In this document: positions 25,590-37,737 of the stretch, one piece after another
Layout: every line of letters starts with the position of its first letter
How positions within the stretch are numbered: position 1 is the stretch's first letter
Assembly: GCA_019671135.1 (NCBI GenBank)
Contig: JAHRHY010000003.1
Location: forward strand, 2,046,001-2,110,000
DNA from: Linnemannia hyalina
Lineage: Eukaryota; Mortierellomycota; Mortierellomycetes; Mortierellales; Mortierellaceae
DNA: 64,000 nucleotides
Direction of reading: 5' to 3'
The notes under the pieces: model-generated
What the model was told of the DNA's origin: nothing
Seen by the model: the letters and a program-made list of their open reading frames with translations, nothing else
Databases searched by the model: none
Program-made: the position numbers and the translations under genes

Positions 25590-26383
25590 CACGCTTCACC
25601 TCAAAGTTGCAGATTTCGATCGGGCCCATGCGCAAGGACCTGTCGCATTTACGAGGTTTGCGTTCCTATATCAAAGACCTATGCCAATTTAGACTTGGAC
25701 AAAGTTGACTCTGTGCATCCCTTGCTCACCACCATCTTCGGAGCATTCTGATGTTAGTGATTTTGTACCAGTCGAAATACCATTCGCGACAAACAGTCAA
25801 ATCATATCGTAGTCAACTTTCTGACTTGGCAAGAACCCCCGGAGCTACAAGAAAGCGCCCCACTTCAATGATTCAATTGATACCAAGTCACATCGGCCGT
25901 TTTGCTTTCTCTTCGTCCCATTCATGCACGACCCAGTTTTTTAAACCATGTGACGAAGATGAATTACTTTCGACAGTCTTTGTCCCTTGAGAGTCGTGTA
26001 GAAGGGGTCGAGATATCGACGAGGTTGAATTGATTGGATGAGGGCACAAAATGGACATGAGATGATGAGAAGTCTCAATTGAGTTGTGGCTTGCTTGCGT
26101 TAGGTCACAAGCAAGATCTTAACTTCGTCTTCTAGACTTGAAACTGGTGGCACAAGGAGGACTTGGTCAATGAAGATATGCAACTGGTACCATGCGGATA
26201 TCATTCACCTTATTTTATTGCTCAGACGAAAGGGAACATAAAGACACACTAGACTGGTAACGACAAGTAGCTACTTGAAAAAAGACAACAGAAGAGAAAG
26301 AGGAAGAAAAGGAACGAAAGAGTAATCGAAAAAAGAGACGTAAAACGAATATAAAAAACTGTACAATAGGAAGCGCGCAACGA
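25590..26383. other. Intergenic region
   Basis: Between the small unrecognised gene and the PP2A stop codon. A short open stretch on the minus strand near 25600-25700 has some coding look but could not be joined to either neighbour. Nothing else could be supported. Confidence 0.4.
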
Positions 26384-28098
<1,715 letters not shown>

Positions 28099-29342
28099 GA
28101 TGATCGATCTTTAAAAATAAACGAGGTGATGTTGACAAAGAGAGAAAGTGCTAGTCGAAGAGAACACTAGAGTGCGTGTATATGGTTTCTAAAAGGCATT
28201 ACAAAGAAAGAAGACGAGAAAGAGACGCGCATAAGGTTAAAGACAGCTTTTATCCTTTTTCGATGACGCTGTTGCTGAACGTTCCTCCCTTCGATCTCTT
28301 GGAGGAGAGATGGTGTAGACCAATCGGTCGAACACTATGACAAAAAGGGCGAGCACATAAAGCAGTTATTTGTTTGGAGTCAAGGTCGCTAATGCCCTGT
28401 CTGTAGACAAAAAGAAAAAGTTGGATGATGACATCCTGTGGCTCTTCCTCTTGTTCCATGCGGCTTACAACTGGCTTTTTTTTGTTCACATCACGCCGCT
28501 TGATTTCTTGTTCTCTCGGTATTGAAGCAAGATCGACCACGGTCTGAGGTGGAGTACGCGCAGGCATATTAAAAAAGGGATGAGGCGGCTGCCATGGCGT
28601 TCTGCGACAGTAGTAACGCCTGGTCACTGCGCGAGTCATCATCCAGGCTCTGTTCGTCCGTAAGAGTAGCTTGTACCTTTTTTTCGTGACAAAGGCCTTT
28701 CTTGGTTGGTTTGTTGGTAAGGATGCAATCAAGTCAAAGAGAGAAGGGAGGTGAGAATGGATGTAAACGGCGTGTATGTGTGATGTGTGGAGTGAAAGTT
28801 GTGGGGGTGGAAGGAAGGAAAGAAAGAGGGAGAGAGAGAACGAAGAAAAGAAGGGGAAAGCAAAAAAAAAAAAATTAAAATGGAACAGGGGAGACGACAG
28901 CAACCACACCCCGAACGAAACGAAAGACCTCACAAGGCAGGGGAGAAGGAAGCCAAGGCTGAATGTCCTACTCGACCGATGGCTTCCTTTCTTGTATGTA
29001 AAAGACATACCAGCCAGAAAGAGAGAGAGAGAGACACTGACCACTTGACATATACAAGTATTCACACTCACATCCACATTACATACATTCCCTTTTGCGC
29101 GCAGCGTCCAGTCAGTCAAAGAAGCCTCGCCACCCGTTTGCCCCGTGACTCAATGGAGGGGGCTGTGACGGGAATGCATAAAAATTGACAGATCGGACCT
29201 GAAGACGCGCCCCTGGCCTGTGCATTCACTTTTGATGGTTTGAAATTACTAGTTGCTGCTTTATCAATAGGAGCGCCCTATGGATTATGATGAATATGTA
29301 AAGGGGATGTAAGAGAATAGAACATAAGGAGAACCTTTGTCC
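28099..29342. other. Upstream region of PP2A and 3' flank of the DUF202 gene
   Basis: A purine-rich block at 28795-28870 is CT-rich in the sense of the PP2A gene and probably marks its leader. A 289-codon open frame crosses the region on the minus strand but has low-complexity Phe/Ser/Leu composition and is not called. Confidence 0.6.
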
Positions 29343-31001
29343 TTAAAAAACGCTATTAAAGTTGGTGGGGTCCTTCTGAGTCCATGGTGGGGGACTTCTT
29401 GCTTCATCGTCATAGTATATGGTCACTATCAAACACGCAATAAGGAGAGATCGTCAGCTTTGCAACCCTATACATATGAATCTTGTTTGTATCACTCAAA
29501 CAATGAAAAAGGGAGATGGAGAATGACACTTACAGACAAAATTGCTACCGTAAAGGAGGAAAAGTCCAATAGTCAACAGTGTCGGGATCGTCCTCGCAAA
29601 GAACTTGACATCCTTCCGCTTGCTGACCATATACAAATGTCTCTTATGGAACAACTGCGTCGCATAGATCAGCGTCAACAGCGACAGAGCCAACGACCCT
29701 ACACCCACCCACGACGCAATGCCAATTCCAAAACTCAGCAGCATCACTGCAATACCGGCCTGCAACACCCCAAACCTGATCCAATGCAGATAGAGACGCT
29801 CGTTCGAGAACTGGGCCACTCGACCGAAACCCTTGATGTTGTAATCTTGAGGGTTATACTTTCTTGGCCGGACGTCATCCCATCTTGCCCTCCAGCCTCG
29901 CTTGCGACCTGTGAATGAAGATGACGACCGGGTTGACGATTGTGATGATCTTCGAGCTAGGTGAGATGGATCATTGAGGTTGACGGGGCTCATGTTGCTA
30001 TACATCCCCCGGTGCTCTGGAAGATTCAGGCGGCTTGTGCTCACCCTTGTAGTAGATGAAGATCCGTCCTTGTAGGCCAAAGTAGACATGGTGTTCTCGG
30101 AAGACTTCTTGTTTAGTGAATAAAGCCTTTGAAGTTTAGTATTGGTCTTGCTCGACTTGGACTGGTTCAGGGGCTCGTTCGAATGGGTCGAGTAAGCCGA
30201 TACGGAGACGATTGAGTTTGGTCGGCTGATGGAAGGTCGAGAGCGCGAGGGGACGTATGATGGTTGAGGAGGTGTGAGATTAGAAACAATAGTAGTAGTG
30301 TCGGTGTTGGCGTATCTCTGGTAGGCGGCTCCCGAGTTCAACGACGAAGGTGACGAACGAGAATCAAAAGAGTTAGATGTAGGCGAGTAAATGGGTGACT
30401 GAGTAGACCGACTGTGAGAAGGTTGACTGGTTAGACCATAAGACGATTCTCTGCGAGGAGGAATGGCGATCGATTGGCTTGAAGGCACAGGCGGCGGGAC
30501 TAAGTTCAAGCTGGCCGGGGTGGTATGAATGAAGTCGCCACTGGTTGAGTATTGGTACTGAGAGTGTTGCTTCTGTGGCTGTTGGTGTTGTTGGTAGTTG
30601 TTAGAGTGCAAAGGAGATAATGCGAGTGGCAGGCCGGGAGAATGATCAAGGTTGTGACGAATTGGTGGTGGAGGAGGATAAGAAGTAGAAGAAAACGTTG
30701 AAGTCGGAGGTGAGCGGTGACCTGAATTCTGAGGAGGAGGATGGGGAGGAGCAGGAAAGGAAGACGAAAATGTTGATGCAGAGGGTGAGCGGTGACCTGG
30801 GTGGTTCAATCTCGCTCTTGCTGAAGGCGGTGACGATGACAGTGATGAGGGTGATGATGGTTCCCGGCGGCCGAACTCTTGGTAGTGTTCGTTTCTTCTG
30901 CGGGACTCTTGTTGCGACGGCGGCAATCTTGAGGGCGATGGCGATCGTCCGGATAATGAAGCGGCAGAAGGAGTGAAAGTTGAAGGAGAGGGAGAAGCCA
31001 T
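29343..31001 (-). CDS. DUF202 / VTC1-like transmembrane protein with long Ser/Pro-rich N-terminus
   Basis: Two exons on the minus strand, 31001-29534 and 29425-29343, give 516 residues. The first 370 residues are disordered, rich in Ser, Pro and Tyr with many Ser-Pro sites. From about 398 comes FSNERLYLHWIRFG, followed by three hydrophobic spans near 405-427, 430-447 and 471-489. NERT/NERLYLxW followed by three helices is the hallmark of DUF202, the membrane domain of Vtc1 and of the VTC polyphosphate polymerase subunits in the vacuole. There is no SPX or polymerase domain, so by family this would be an accessory or Vtc1-like subunit, but the long N-terminal extension is not typical of Vtc1 (about 130 residues). 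The last exon encodes a short tail, YYDDEARSPPPWTQKDP and onward. Confidence 0.75.
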
Positions 31002-32167
31002 TTTTGTATGTTTGTCACAGCTACAAAGAAATATTTGTTACCGAGAAATGAATGAAATATCAAGATTTTTAGTGCGATTGAAAAGTTGTTCCGTGTGGAT
31101 GTAAAAAGCATAGGTGACGAAAAAAGAGGGGCCTAGGCACACAAACTCACTCAGAGAGACTGCATGTTTACCCATGAATAGAAGACACGAACTCACTCCT
31201 CATAACACTGCCAACCCACCCATGAATCTCGCTCTGTAATCTCCCTGTCCGTTGATGTCCTGATTCTGTTGACATATTCATGATCGGAAGATTATTCTTC
31301 CCTCCGTTGTTAACATTTCGAGATAACTGAGTTTAACCATCGCAGTACCAGGGGTGGCGAGTAGGGAATGAAGGGGGGGGGGGGAGTTTGCGGGCTTCCT
31401 TTGTGAATGAATGCCCAGGCGCTGTTGCGCCTGGTATGATTAAGCGTGGGCTGAATAGGGGAACGCTGTTTAAAGAGTCTGTGCTTGCATTGGAGAACAG
31501 ATGGTAAGTACCTTGGCGAAGTTGTTGGCCGGTTGGTAAAGGAGAAAAAGGGGGAGGAGGAAATAAAAAAATATTACGAGAAAACTCGGTAATAAAATGA
31601 GTAGGGCTCTGCTGTCGTGGGTAAACGTAGTTGAGGTGAGAGGTATTATTGGGGGCAAGAGGGAAGAGGTCGAGCAGCGGATGACAGAAAGTGGAGAAGA
31701 GAAGAAAGAAAAAGAAATGAAAAGGGAAGAGAGGAGAAGCGAAGGTTATGGAGAGAGGAGAAGCTAAAGCAAGAAGCAACTTGTTCACTCTTTAGAAGGA
31801 AGAATAAAAATAAGACGACAAGACATGGCGCTGGTCACCAATCCGTTTCCTTTTGCTTCACGAAGGATTCTCCTTCCTCCTTCATCCCGTCCTCTTGCCA
31901 TATGTTGGTTACCCGAATTTAAACACTCAAACCAATGTGTTTGGTGTCACCCAGTGACCAACAAAGTCAGGAACGGGACGTGACAACGACGGAGAGCATG
32001 AACACCCCGAGAGCAGTGTTGAAATGTCAAGGCCAGCTTGAAAATGGAAAATTCTGCCGGAACAACGATAATCAACTCTGTTCTGTAGGTTTCTATGAGA
32101 CTTGGGGGTTATTTTATGAGAATAGATGATAATATGTCCAACGGGTGTGACAAATATCATTGAATGT
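31002..32167. other. Intergenic region
   Basis: Upstream of the DUF202 gene. A G-run at about 31374-31384 and a purine-rich block at 31660-31760 (CT-rich in the gene sense) are the only notable features. The segment 31930-32167 is the 3' flank of the MT-A70 gene. Confidence 0.55.
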
Positions 32168-34201
32168 CTAGAATACTTTGGGTTGACAGATCGAGGTCCA
32201 TCCTTTGCGTCTTGTTCCTTGACGCGCCCACCTAACAAACATGACGATTTAAGCCAATGGAGAACTATCAGCAAGCTGCACGTGTACATTTATAGAGCTC
32301 AATCGCATAGGATAAGGATACCAACAAGTACTTACAGCTCAATCATACGATCGCCATTGGGGTTGCTTTCAGTGTAGACCGCCTGTGGCAAGAGTGTCTC
32401 GATCAGCTCGTACATGAACCTAGGCTTCTCTTCTGAAAGCTCCGTTGCCGTACTAGGCTTGACAAAGTCAAACACGCAATCAGGACTCCGTTGATGCCTC
32501 AGTTCAACATCGCCCTCCTGTTTTTCATATAGATTAAGAATATAGTATTGGTTAATGCCTTGTTCCAAGAATCAATACGAAGCTAAAACGCCACCAAAAA
32601 ATATATGCAAAATGCTTACCTTGCGGAAGATGAGGAGAGACAGCTTGGAAGAGTTAAAGTACGGTGACCGGTCGCGGGCAATTTGGTTGTTGGCATTTCG
32701 CTTGATCCAGCAAAAGTTCTCCACATATCGCATCTCCCAGCTCTCGGCCAACTGGACCATCTCAGGTAGAAACTCTTTTTCAACCCAGACAAAGAGGAAC
32801 CCCTTTGGGAGGATGGGCCCGATGTTGAGTGTCGCCAGCTGTGCCATTGTGATCCTATTGGGTCCTCCCTCTTCTCCCTCACGCAGTAGTGGTGGGTCCA
32901 TGTAGATTGCCTGAAAGTCCGTGCCAAACCGAGTCAGATCCATATCCAAAATATTACTTGACTCCTCATACCTATGGCAAATAGGGAAAAAACATAGCTC
33001 TCCAGTGTTAGATGCTACTCAACATGATCATACACGAGGCCGATTGACAAAAGTACTATCCCCCTTTGCTTACCGAGATCCAAGGACTTCTGGCACGATA
33101 CTAGCTTGCTTTTCCAAGGGACGGATAGGATGAATCCAAGACCGAGGAATAGGCACAGGCGGGATACGGATATAAGTCGGCAAGCTAGGATCTATTGTCG
33201 AAACCTTCTTCTTAACTGTGAAAAAGTTGCCATGACGATCCTGAAGGCGGACTTGCATGACCTTGTATCGTTGCAAGATGCTCTCCCGATCATTACCCAT
33301 TTGCCGCTTCTTTTCGCCCTTGATCTTGGGCTCACGAGGCGGGCGAGGCACACGGGGCTCCTTCTCCTTGCGTCCACGTTTCCTTGAAGGTGCGATTTCC
33401 TCGTCCCAAAAGTGATCATCCATTGCCATAAGATAATCACTAATGAACCATGCAATTGAAGCAAATGATAATATGACAGATATATAATTAGCAGAGGAAT
33501 TAAGATGCGCAATGCATATACCAACCAAGCGATGCTGGAGCACGAGTCCGAAGTACTTACTCTTCCTCCTCGAAATCGTAAAGGTAGTCCTCGTCCGCAA
33601 TGTTTGCCTGCCACACATCCTCCTCATAAATATCTTCAGGCGTATCCCGAAGCATAGAACGGACGGTGAATCCAGATGTACGTCTAAAGATCTCCTGAAG
33701 TTGTTCATCCGTGAAACCCTCGCTCTCACCAGCCTTCTGTTGTGTTCTTTCCAAACCCAGGATGACCTCTCCATTGGGAATCACTGAGGACGAGGATCCT
33801 TCGCCATTGCCAGCTCCTGATTCTGGTACAGGTGTTCCGGAGGCTGCGTCGGAAGTTGGCGTTGAAGCTGCGGCGTTGTTGCTAATGTTGCCGTTGCTGG
33901 ACTTTGCAAACTCCTCTTCCATGCGTGCCAGTTCCTCAAACTTCTTCATGATCGCTTCAATTGACTCGTTTTCCTCAACATATCCGACATAATGTGCGTT
34001 GCTAATGAGAAAACGGAAAGTAAAAGAAAGGTGTGTTGTGAAAGGGTTAGTTGTTTGTTTGTTGTTGCTTGCAGTAAAAGTGACGATGTTCTCTCCAGGT
34101 GAATGTATGCATTCATGACATGACATGAGGCAATGGAGTGTGTCGACGTACTTGATGGCCAGGGTCTTGCGGGGCTTGCGTCTTGACTGCCGTGTTGACA
34201 T
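32168..34201 (-). CDS. MT-A70 family methyltransferase-like protein with DPPL in the catalytic position
   Basis: Six exons on the minus strand: 34201-34152, 34001-33561, 33439-33074, 32971-32620, 32517-32336, 32231-32168, giving 484 residues with all junctions in phase. The C-terminal 200 residues form an MT-A70 domain: FQAIYMDPPLL (DPPL at 311-314), FLFVWVEKEFLPE, WEMRYVENFCWIKRN, SKLSLLIFRK, MIELWARQGTRRKGWTSI. Active family members (METTL3, METTL4, MTA1) carry DPPW at this point; METTL14 and MTA9, which support a catalytic partner, do not. The N-terminal half is acidic and then basic (APSRKRGRKEKEP), possibly for nucleic-acid or partner binding. By family this is a subunit of an N6-adenine methyltransferase acting on RNA or DNA; early-diverging fungi are known to carry abundant DNA 6mA. 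Whether it is catalytic is unknown. Confidence 0.82.
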
Positions 34202-34407
34202 TGTGGGTGAATGCTGTTGCTGCTGCTGTTGTTGTTGTTGTTGTTGTTGTTTCCTTGCAAAAGAAGTCGATGGGCGAGAGAAGGGACGTGTTTGTCAAAA
34301 CAAAACACATCCTCGCGTGCACAAGGGTTTGAAATTTGAATTGAGTGAAAAAGTCGTCCCTGCCCCGTAATGGTTAATTAATATTTTCAGGAACAGGATG
34401 GGGTTTA

Positions 34408-35487
34408 TTATTCCTTAACGTGAAGGTGCTTCTTCCAAGAGGCCGTCAAGGCGGGCAGCTGCGACAGGGACTCGAGCTGATCATCCACAACCGGAACAAT
34501 AACCTTGGCCACAGTTCCATCTGCCTGGACCTTGTTCACCTCAATCATCATCTCCTTCCCACGGCGATCCTCGGTCGAAATCATCACCGTCCTTACTCCG
34601 TGAACCTTGGCCCAGGCAAGGATGTACTCCTTATCATCAACAACCAAGGCATCCCGTGCATCCACCCCAGAGTCCTCAAAGATTTGTCGATAAAACTCGC
34701 TCGAGCCCTTGTGGCATTGAATCAGGTCCGGTCCATAGAGACTGGTAAATACCGGTCTGAGAACGACATCCGCTGCTTCCTCGACACTGATATCCGTTAT
34801 CGCCTGTGAGGTTGGCGTTGACGACCGTCCGTGCGCCGCCTTTTTCTCATCCTGGGCCAAAAGGGTCGACATACCAAGGGTCTTGAAGGTCAACTCGAGC
34901 TCAGTCGCCGACTCTCCCGAACAGGTGTACATCGTGAACCCTTGCTCAAATTTCAACTCCAAGATCGCCTCAACAGCGCCGGGAAAGTCTGCACGGACGA
35001 TGGAGGTGCAGTAGAGGTGGGCATCATAGGCAATCTGGATCTGTTCCTCTTCAGACTCGGGCAAGGCCAACTGAACAAGTGGCGGTGTCTCCTTGTTGGC
35101 ACCGTCATCTCCATGACCTTGGAGATTATTGACGGCCTCATCATACTCCTCCTTCAGGAAGCTGTTCACCAACCGGACGCCTTCCTGTATCCAGAACAGA
35201 TGGTAATCCCGATAGAACTGATGAAAGTCCTTGGATCTGTCGATGAGTGCCTTCCAAAGAGGGTTCTCGCCCTTGAACAGCCTGTCCGACATGATCGCAT
35301 TGCCTTTCCCCCATAGTCGACCGGGTCCGCCAATCTTGGATGTCGGCATATATTGCTCTAGATGATGAACCCACTGAGGTGCCCGACGGTCATTATCGTT
35401 GATGACCCCGCCGCTATCGAGAAAGATGGCCCGAGGCAATGTCAGGGGGAAGTTGATTTCCTGGGGTGCTGTCGAGAAAGTCATCAT
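34408..35487 (-). CDS. HAD-like hydrolase family protein
   Basis: Single coding exon of 359 residues from the first in-frame ATG (MMTFSTAPQE). A pyrimidine run ending CCACAG lies just upstream of the ATG, so a 5' leader intron or a further exon is possible. Haloacid-dehalogenase features: motif I as AIFLDSGGVI with the nucleophile Asp24; a helical cap region with an insert of low-complexity acidic residues; and a later DALVVDDKEYILAWAKVHG, which fits motif IV (DD) of the fold. The residue two after the nucleophile is Gly, not the acid/base Asp of typical HAD phosphatases, as in the FDxGGV subgroup. Substrate cannot be deduced. It lies 206 bases downstream of the MT-A70 start codon and 237 bases downstream of the next dehydrogenase gene stop, all on one strand. 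Confidence 0.75.
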   Translation of the reverse strand: MMTFSTAPQEINFPLTLPRAIFLDSGGVINDNDRRAPQWVHHLEQYMPTSKIGGPGRLWGKGNAIMSDRLFKGENPLWKALIDRSKDFHQFYRDYHLFWIQEGVRLVNSFLKEEYDEAVNNLQGHGDDGANKETPPLVQLALPESEEEQIQIAYDAHLYCTSIVRADFPGAVEAILELKFEQGFTMYTCSGESATELELTFKTLGMSTLLAQDEKKAAHGRSSTPTSQAITDISVEEAADVVLRPVFTSLYGPDLIQCHKGSSEFYRQIFEDSGVDARDALVVDDKEYILAWAKVHGVRTVMISTEDRRGKEMMIEVNKVQADGTVAKVIVPVVDDQLESLSQLPALTASWKKHLHVKE

Positions 35488-35724
35488 CCGAATCTGTGGA
35501 TTTGGTTGGGAGCAGAGGGAAGAGAGAGTGATAGGGAACAATGATCAATTTGTTCTACCTGTTATATGTTTACCGTCCTTCCTTGAACGCCCCATCTCTC
35601 CGCAGTAGTCATATCAAATCGGGCTTTCCTTTATTAGTGCGAAAAAAGAGTGAAAAAAATGTTGAGCTCAACCATTCCGTGTAAATAAAGTTCGTCCCCT
35701 TTTTTGTACGCGAGTGTCTGCGTC

Positions 35725-37737
35725 TTAACTCATCCAGGAGGCATTCTCCTGAGCGACCCACTTGGTCGTGACCTTTCTCCTCATCGAAAAGAACTCGACT
35801 CCACCATCTCCAGTAATATCACAATGGTTTCCAAAGCGGCTCTTGTTCCATCCGCCAAACGAGAATGGCTCTCTTGGGACAGCGACACCAATGCTAGAAA
35901 AACACCAATTAAGAGAGTTATACATGTTAGCTGTCTGAAAGTTACACAATATCGCAGCAGAGTAAAGATCAACATGACCAACAAAAGTGACTCACTTGAC
36001 GCCACACATGCCGGCACTGAAGCGCTTGGTAAAGTGATCCGCAATAGCTCCTGAGCTGGTGTAGATGCAGGCTGCATTGCCGTAAGGGTTGGCGTTCTCA
36101 ATAGCCAATGCCTCTTCTGCGGTGTCGACAGCAAGGATCGACAAGACGGGTCCAAAGATTTCGTCATGAAGAGCAGCATCCTGCTTGTTGGTATGCAGGA
36201 TGACGGTAGGTCCTACCCAGAAGCCTTCGGACTGGTTCTTGGTCCATGGACGCCCATCAACGAGAATCCTTGCACCAGACGCCTCAGCCTCGTTGATGTA
36301 CCGAGTGATCTTGTCTACCGACGCTTGATCAATGACGGGTCCCACCGCTCCTGCCGTGCTTCCTGGGCGAAGGGCCTCTGATTTGGCAACAATCTTGTCG
36401 ACGAGTTCCTGCTGATGACCAATCGTTAAGAGGACCGTAGCAGCCATACAGCGCTGACCACTGCAGCCGCTGTAAGAGTTGACTACATCCGTCGAAGTCA
36501 TCTCAATGTTGCGGTCGGGCGCCGAGATCATATGGTTCTACAAGTGGAATGTCGACAAAATAGAGCATAAGTGACCAAGTAACATGAGGGTAGGTATACC
36601 TTCGACGAGTAAGCACAGTGAGACTTAGCGTACCTTGGCGCCACCCAGGGCAAGGACGCGCTTGTTGAGCTTGTGACATCTCTGGGAGACCATTTCGGCA
36701 ATATGTGAAGTTCCCACGAACGTCACTGCCTTGACGTCTTCATGGTCGATGAGCGCATTGACGGCTAAAAATGAAAAAAAGGGGGGGGGGAGGTGGGGCG
36801 AATTGAGTACAACAAACATGAATGCTCTGTGAAAAATAAAAAAAGGCTGCACCTTCGAACGAGAACGAGTGAGCCAGAACACACCATCAGCAGTTCCATG
36901 GACAAGGTTCACAACGCCATCAGGCAATCCTGCTTCCTTGAGGAGCTCAACAATTTTGGTCATGGTGAACGGGACCTTCTCGCTTGGCTTGAGCACCATG
37001 GTATTGCCTAGTCAGAGAGATAGAGTTGATCTTGATGAATGAGTCATGTCGTTGGCATCCCCTTCAAAGCGCACTTTCGTGACAGTCAAGGCGGCAGAGA
37101 AGGCTTACCCATGGCGATGGCAATAGGCAAAGTCCACATGGGCACCATGACTGGAAAGTTGAATGGGACGACTGAGGCAATGACTCCCAATGCTACGACA
37201 AGCCCAAGAAAATAGATATAACAATCAGTGACCATTCTCCATCAACACATATAAATGTTACCACTGAGCAAAGATCTGCTAAATGGACTTACGAACGCGG
37301 GTATCATAGCAAGTAATTCCTCTGGACACCTCGAGCATCTTTCCTTGGACGACCTGAGGCAAAGAAAGGGCGTATTCGACAGTCTCTTGGCCTTTGAGGA
37401 CACTGGCAATGGCCTCGGCCTTGTTCTTGCCATGCTCCAAGACGACTATATCGGCCAGTTGGTCAACATGCTTGGTCAAGAGGGAGTGGAACTTGATCAG
37501 GATAGCGGCCCTGTCCTTGATGGTGCGCGATGACCAGGCGGGAAATGCGGCTTGAGCAGCAGCGACAGCGTCGGCAACGTCGGTGGCAGTGGAGAGCGGG
37601 ACATGTCCAATGACCCTTGCGTTGTAGGGGCTGGTGACAGGGATTGTCTTGACGGGTTGGTCTGAGCCCGAGGCGACTACGTCGACGAACTGACCGTTAA
37701 TCCAGTTGCGGAGGCGAGGCTGGTCCTGAGTAAACAT
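35725..37737 (-). CDS. Methylmalonate-semialdehyde dehydrogenase (CoA-acylating), ALDH6 family
   Basis: Six exons on the minus strand: 37737-37293, 37192-37109, 37007-36885, 36764-36634, 36537-35996, 35893-35725, giving 497 residues. It converts methylmalonate or malonate semialdehyde with CoA and NAD into propionyl-CoA or acetyl-CoA in valine and pyrimidine breakdown. Evidence: [23 protein letters not shown], the ALDH6-type GGAKNHMI where other ALDHs have the catalytic Glu, the nucleophile Cys291 in [16 protein letters not shown], and the end [12 protein letters not shown], a family hallmark. The enzyme is normally mitochondrial, yet the first ATG gives [17 protein letters not shown], starting right at the folded domain with no presequence. 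A targeting exon may lie upstream, or this copy may be cytosolic. The third intron uses GTGTGT. Confidence 0.93.

Noticed and set aside
28250..29119. 289-codon open frame on the minus strand
   Set aside because: Composition is dominated by Phe, Ser and Leu from CT-rich DNA, no domain is visible, and it lies in the PP2A upstream region.
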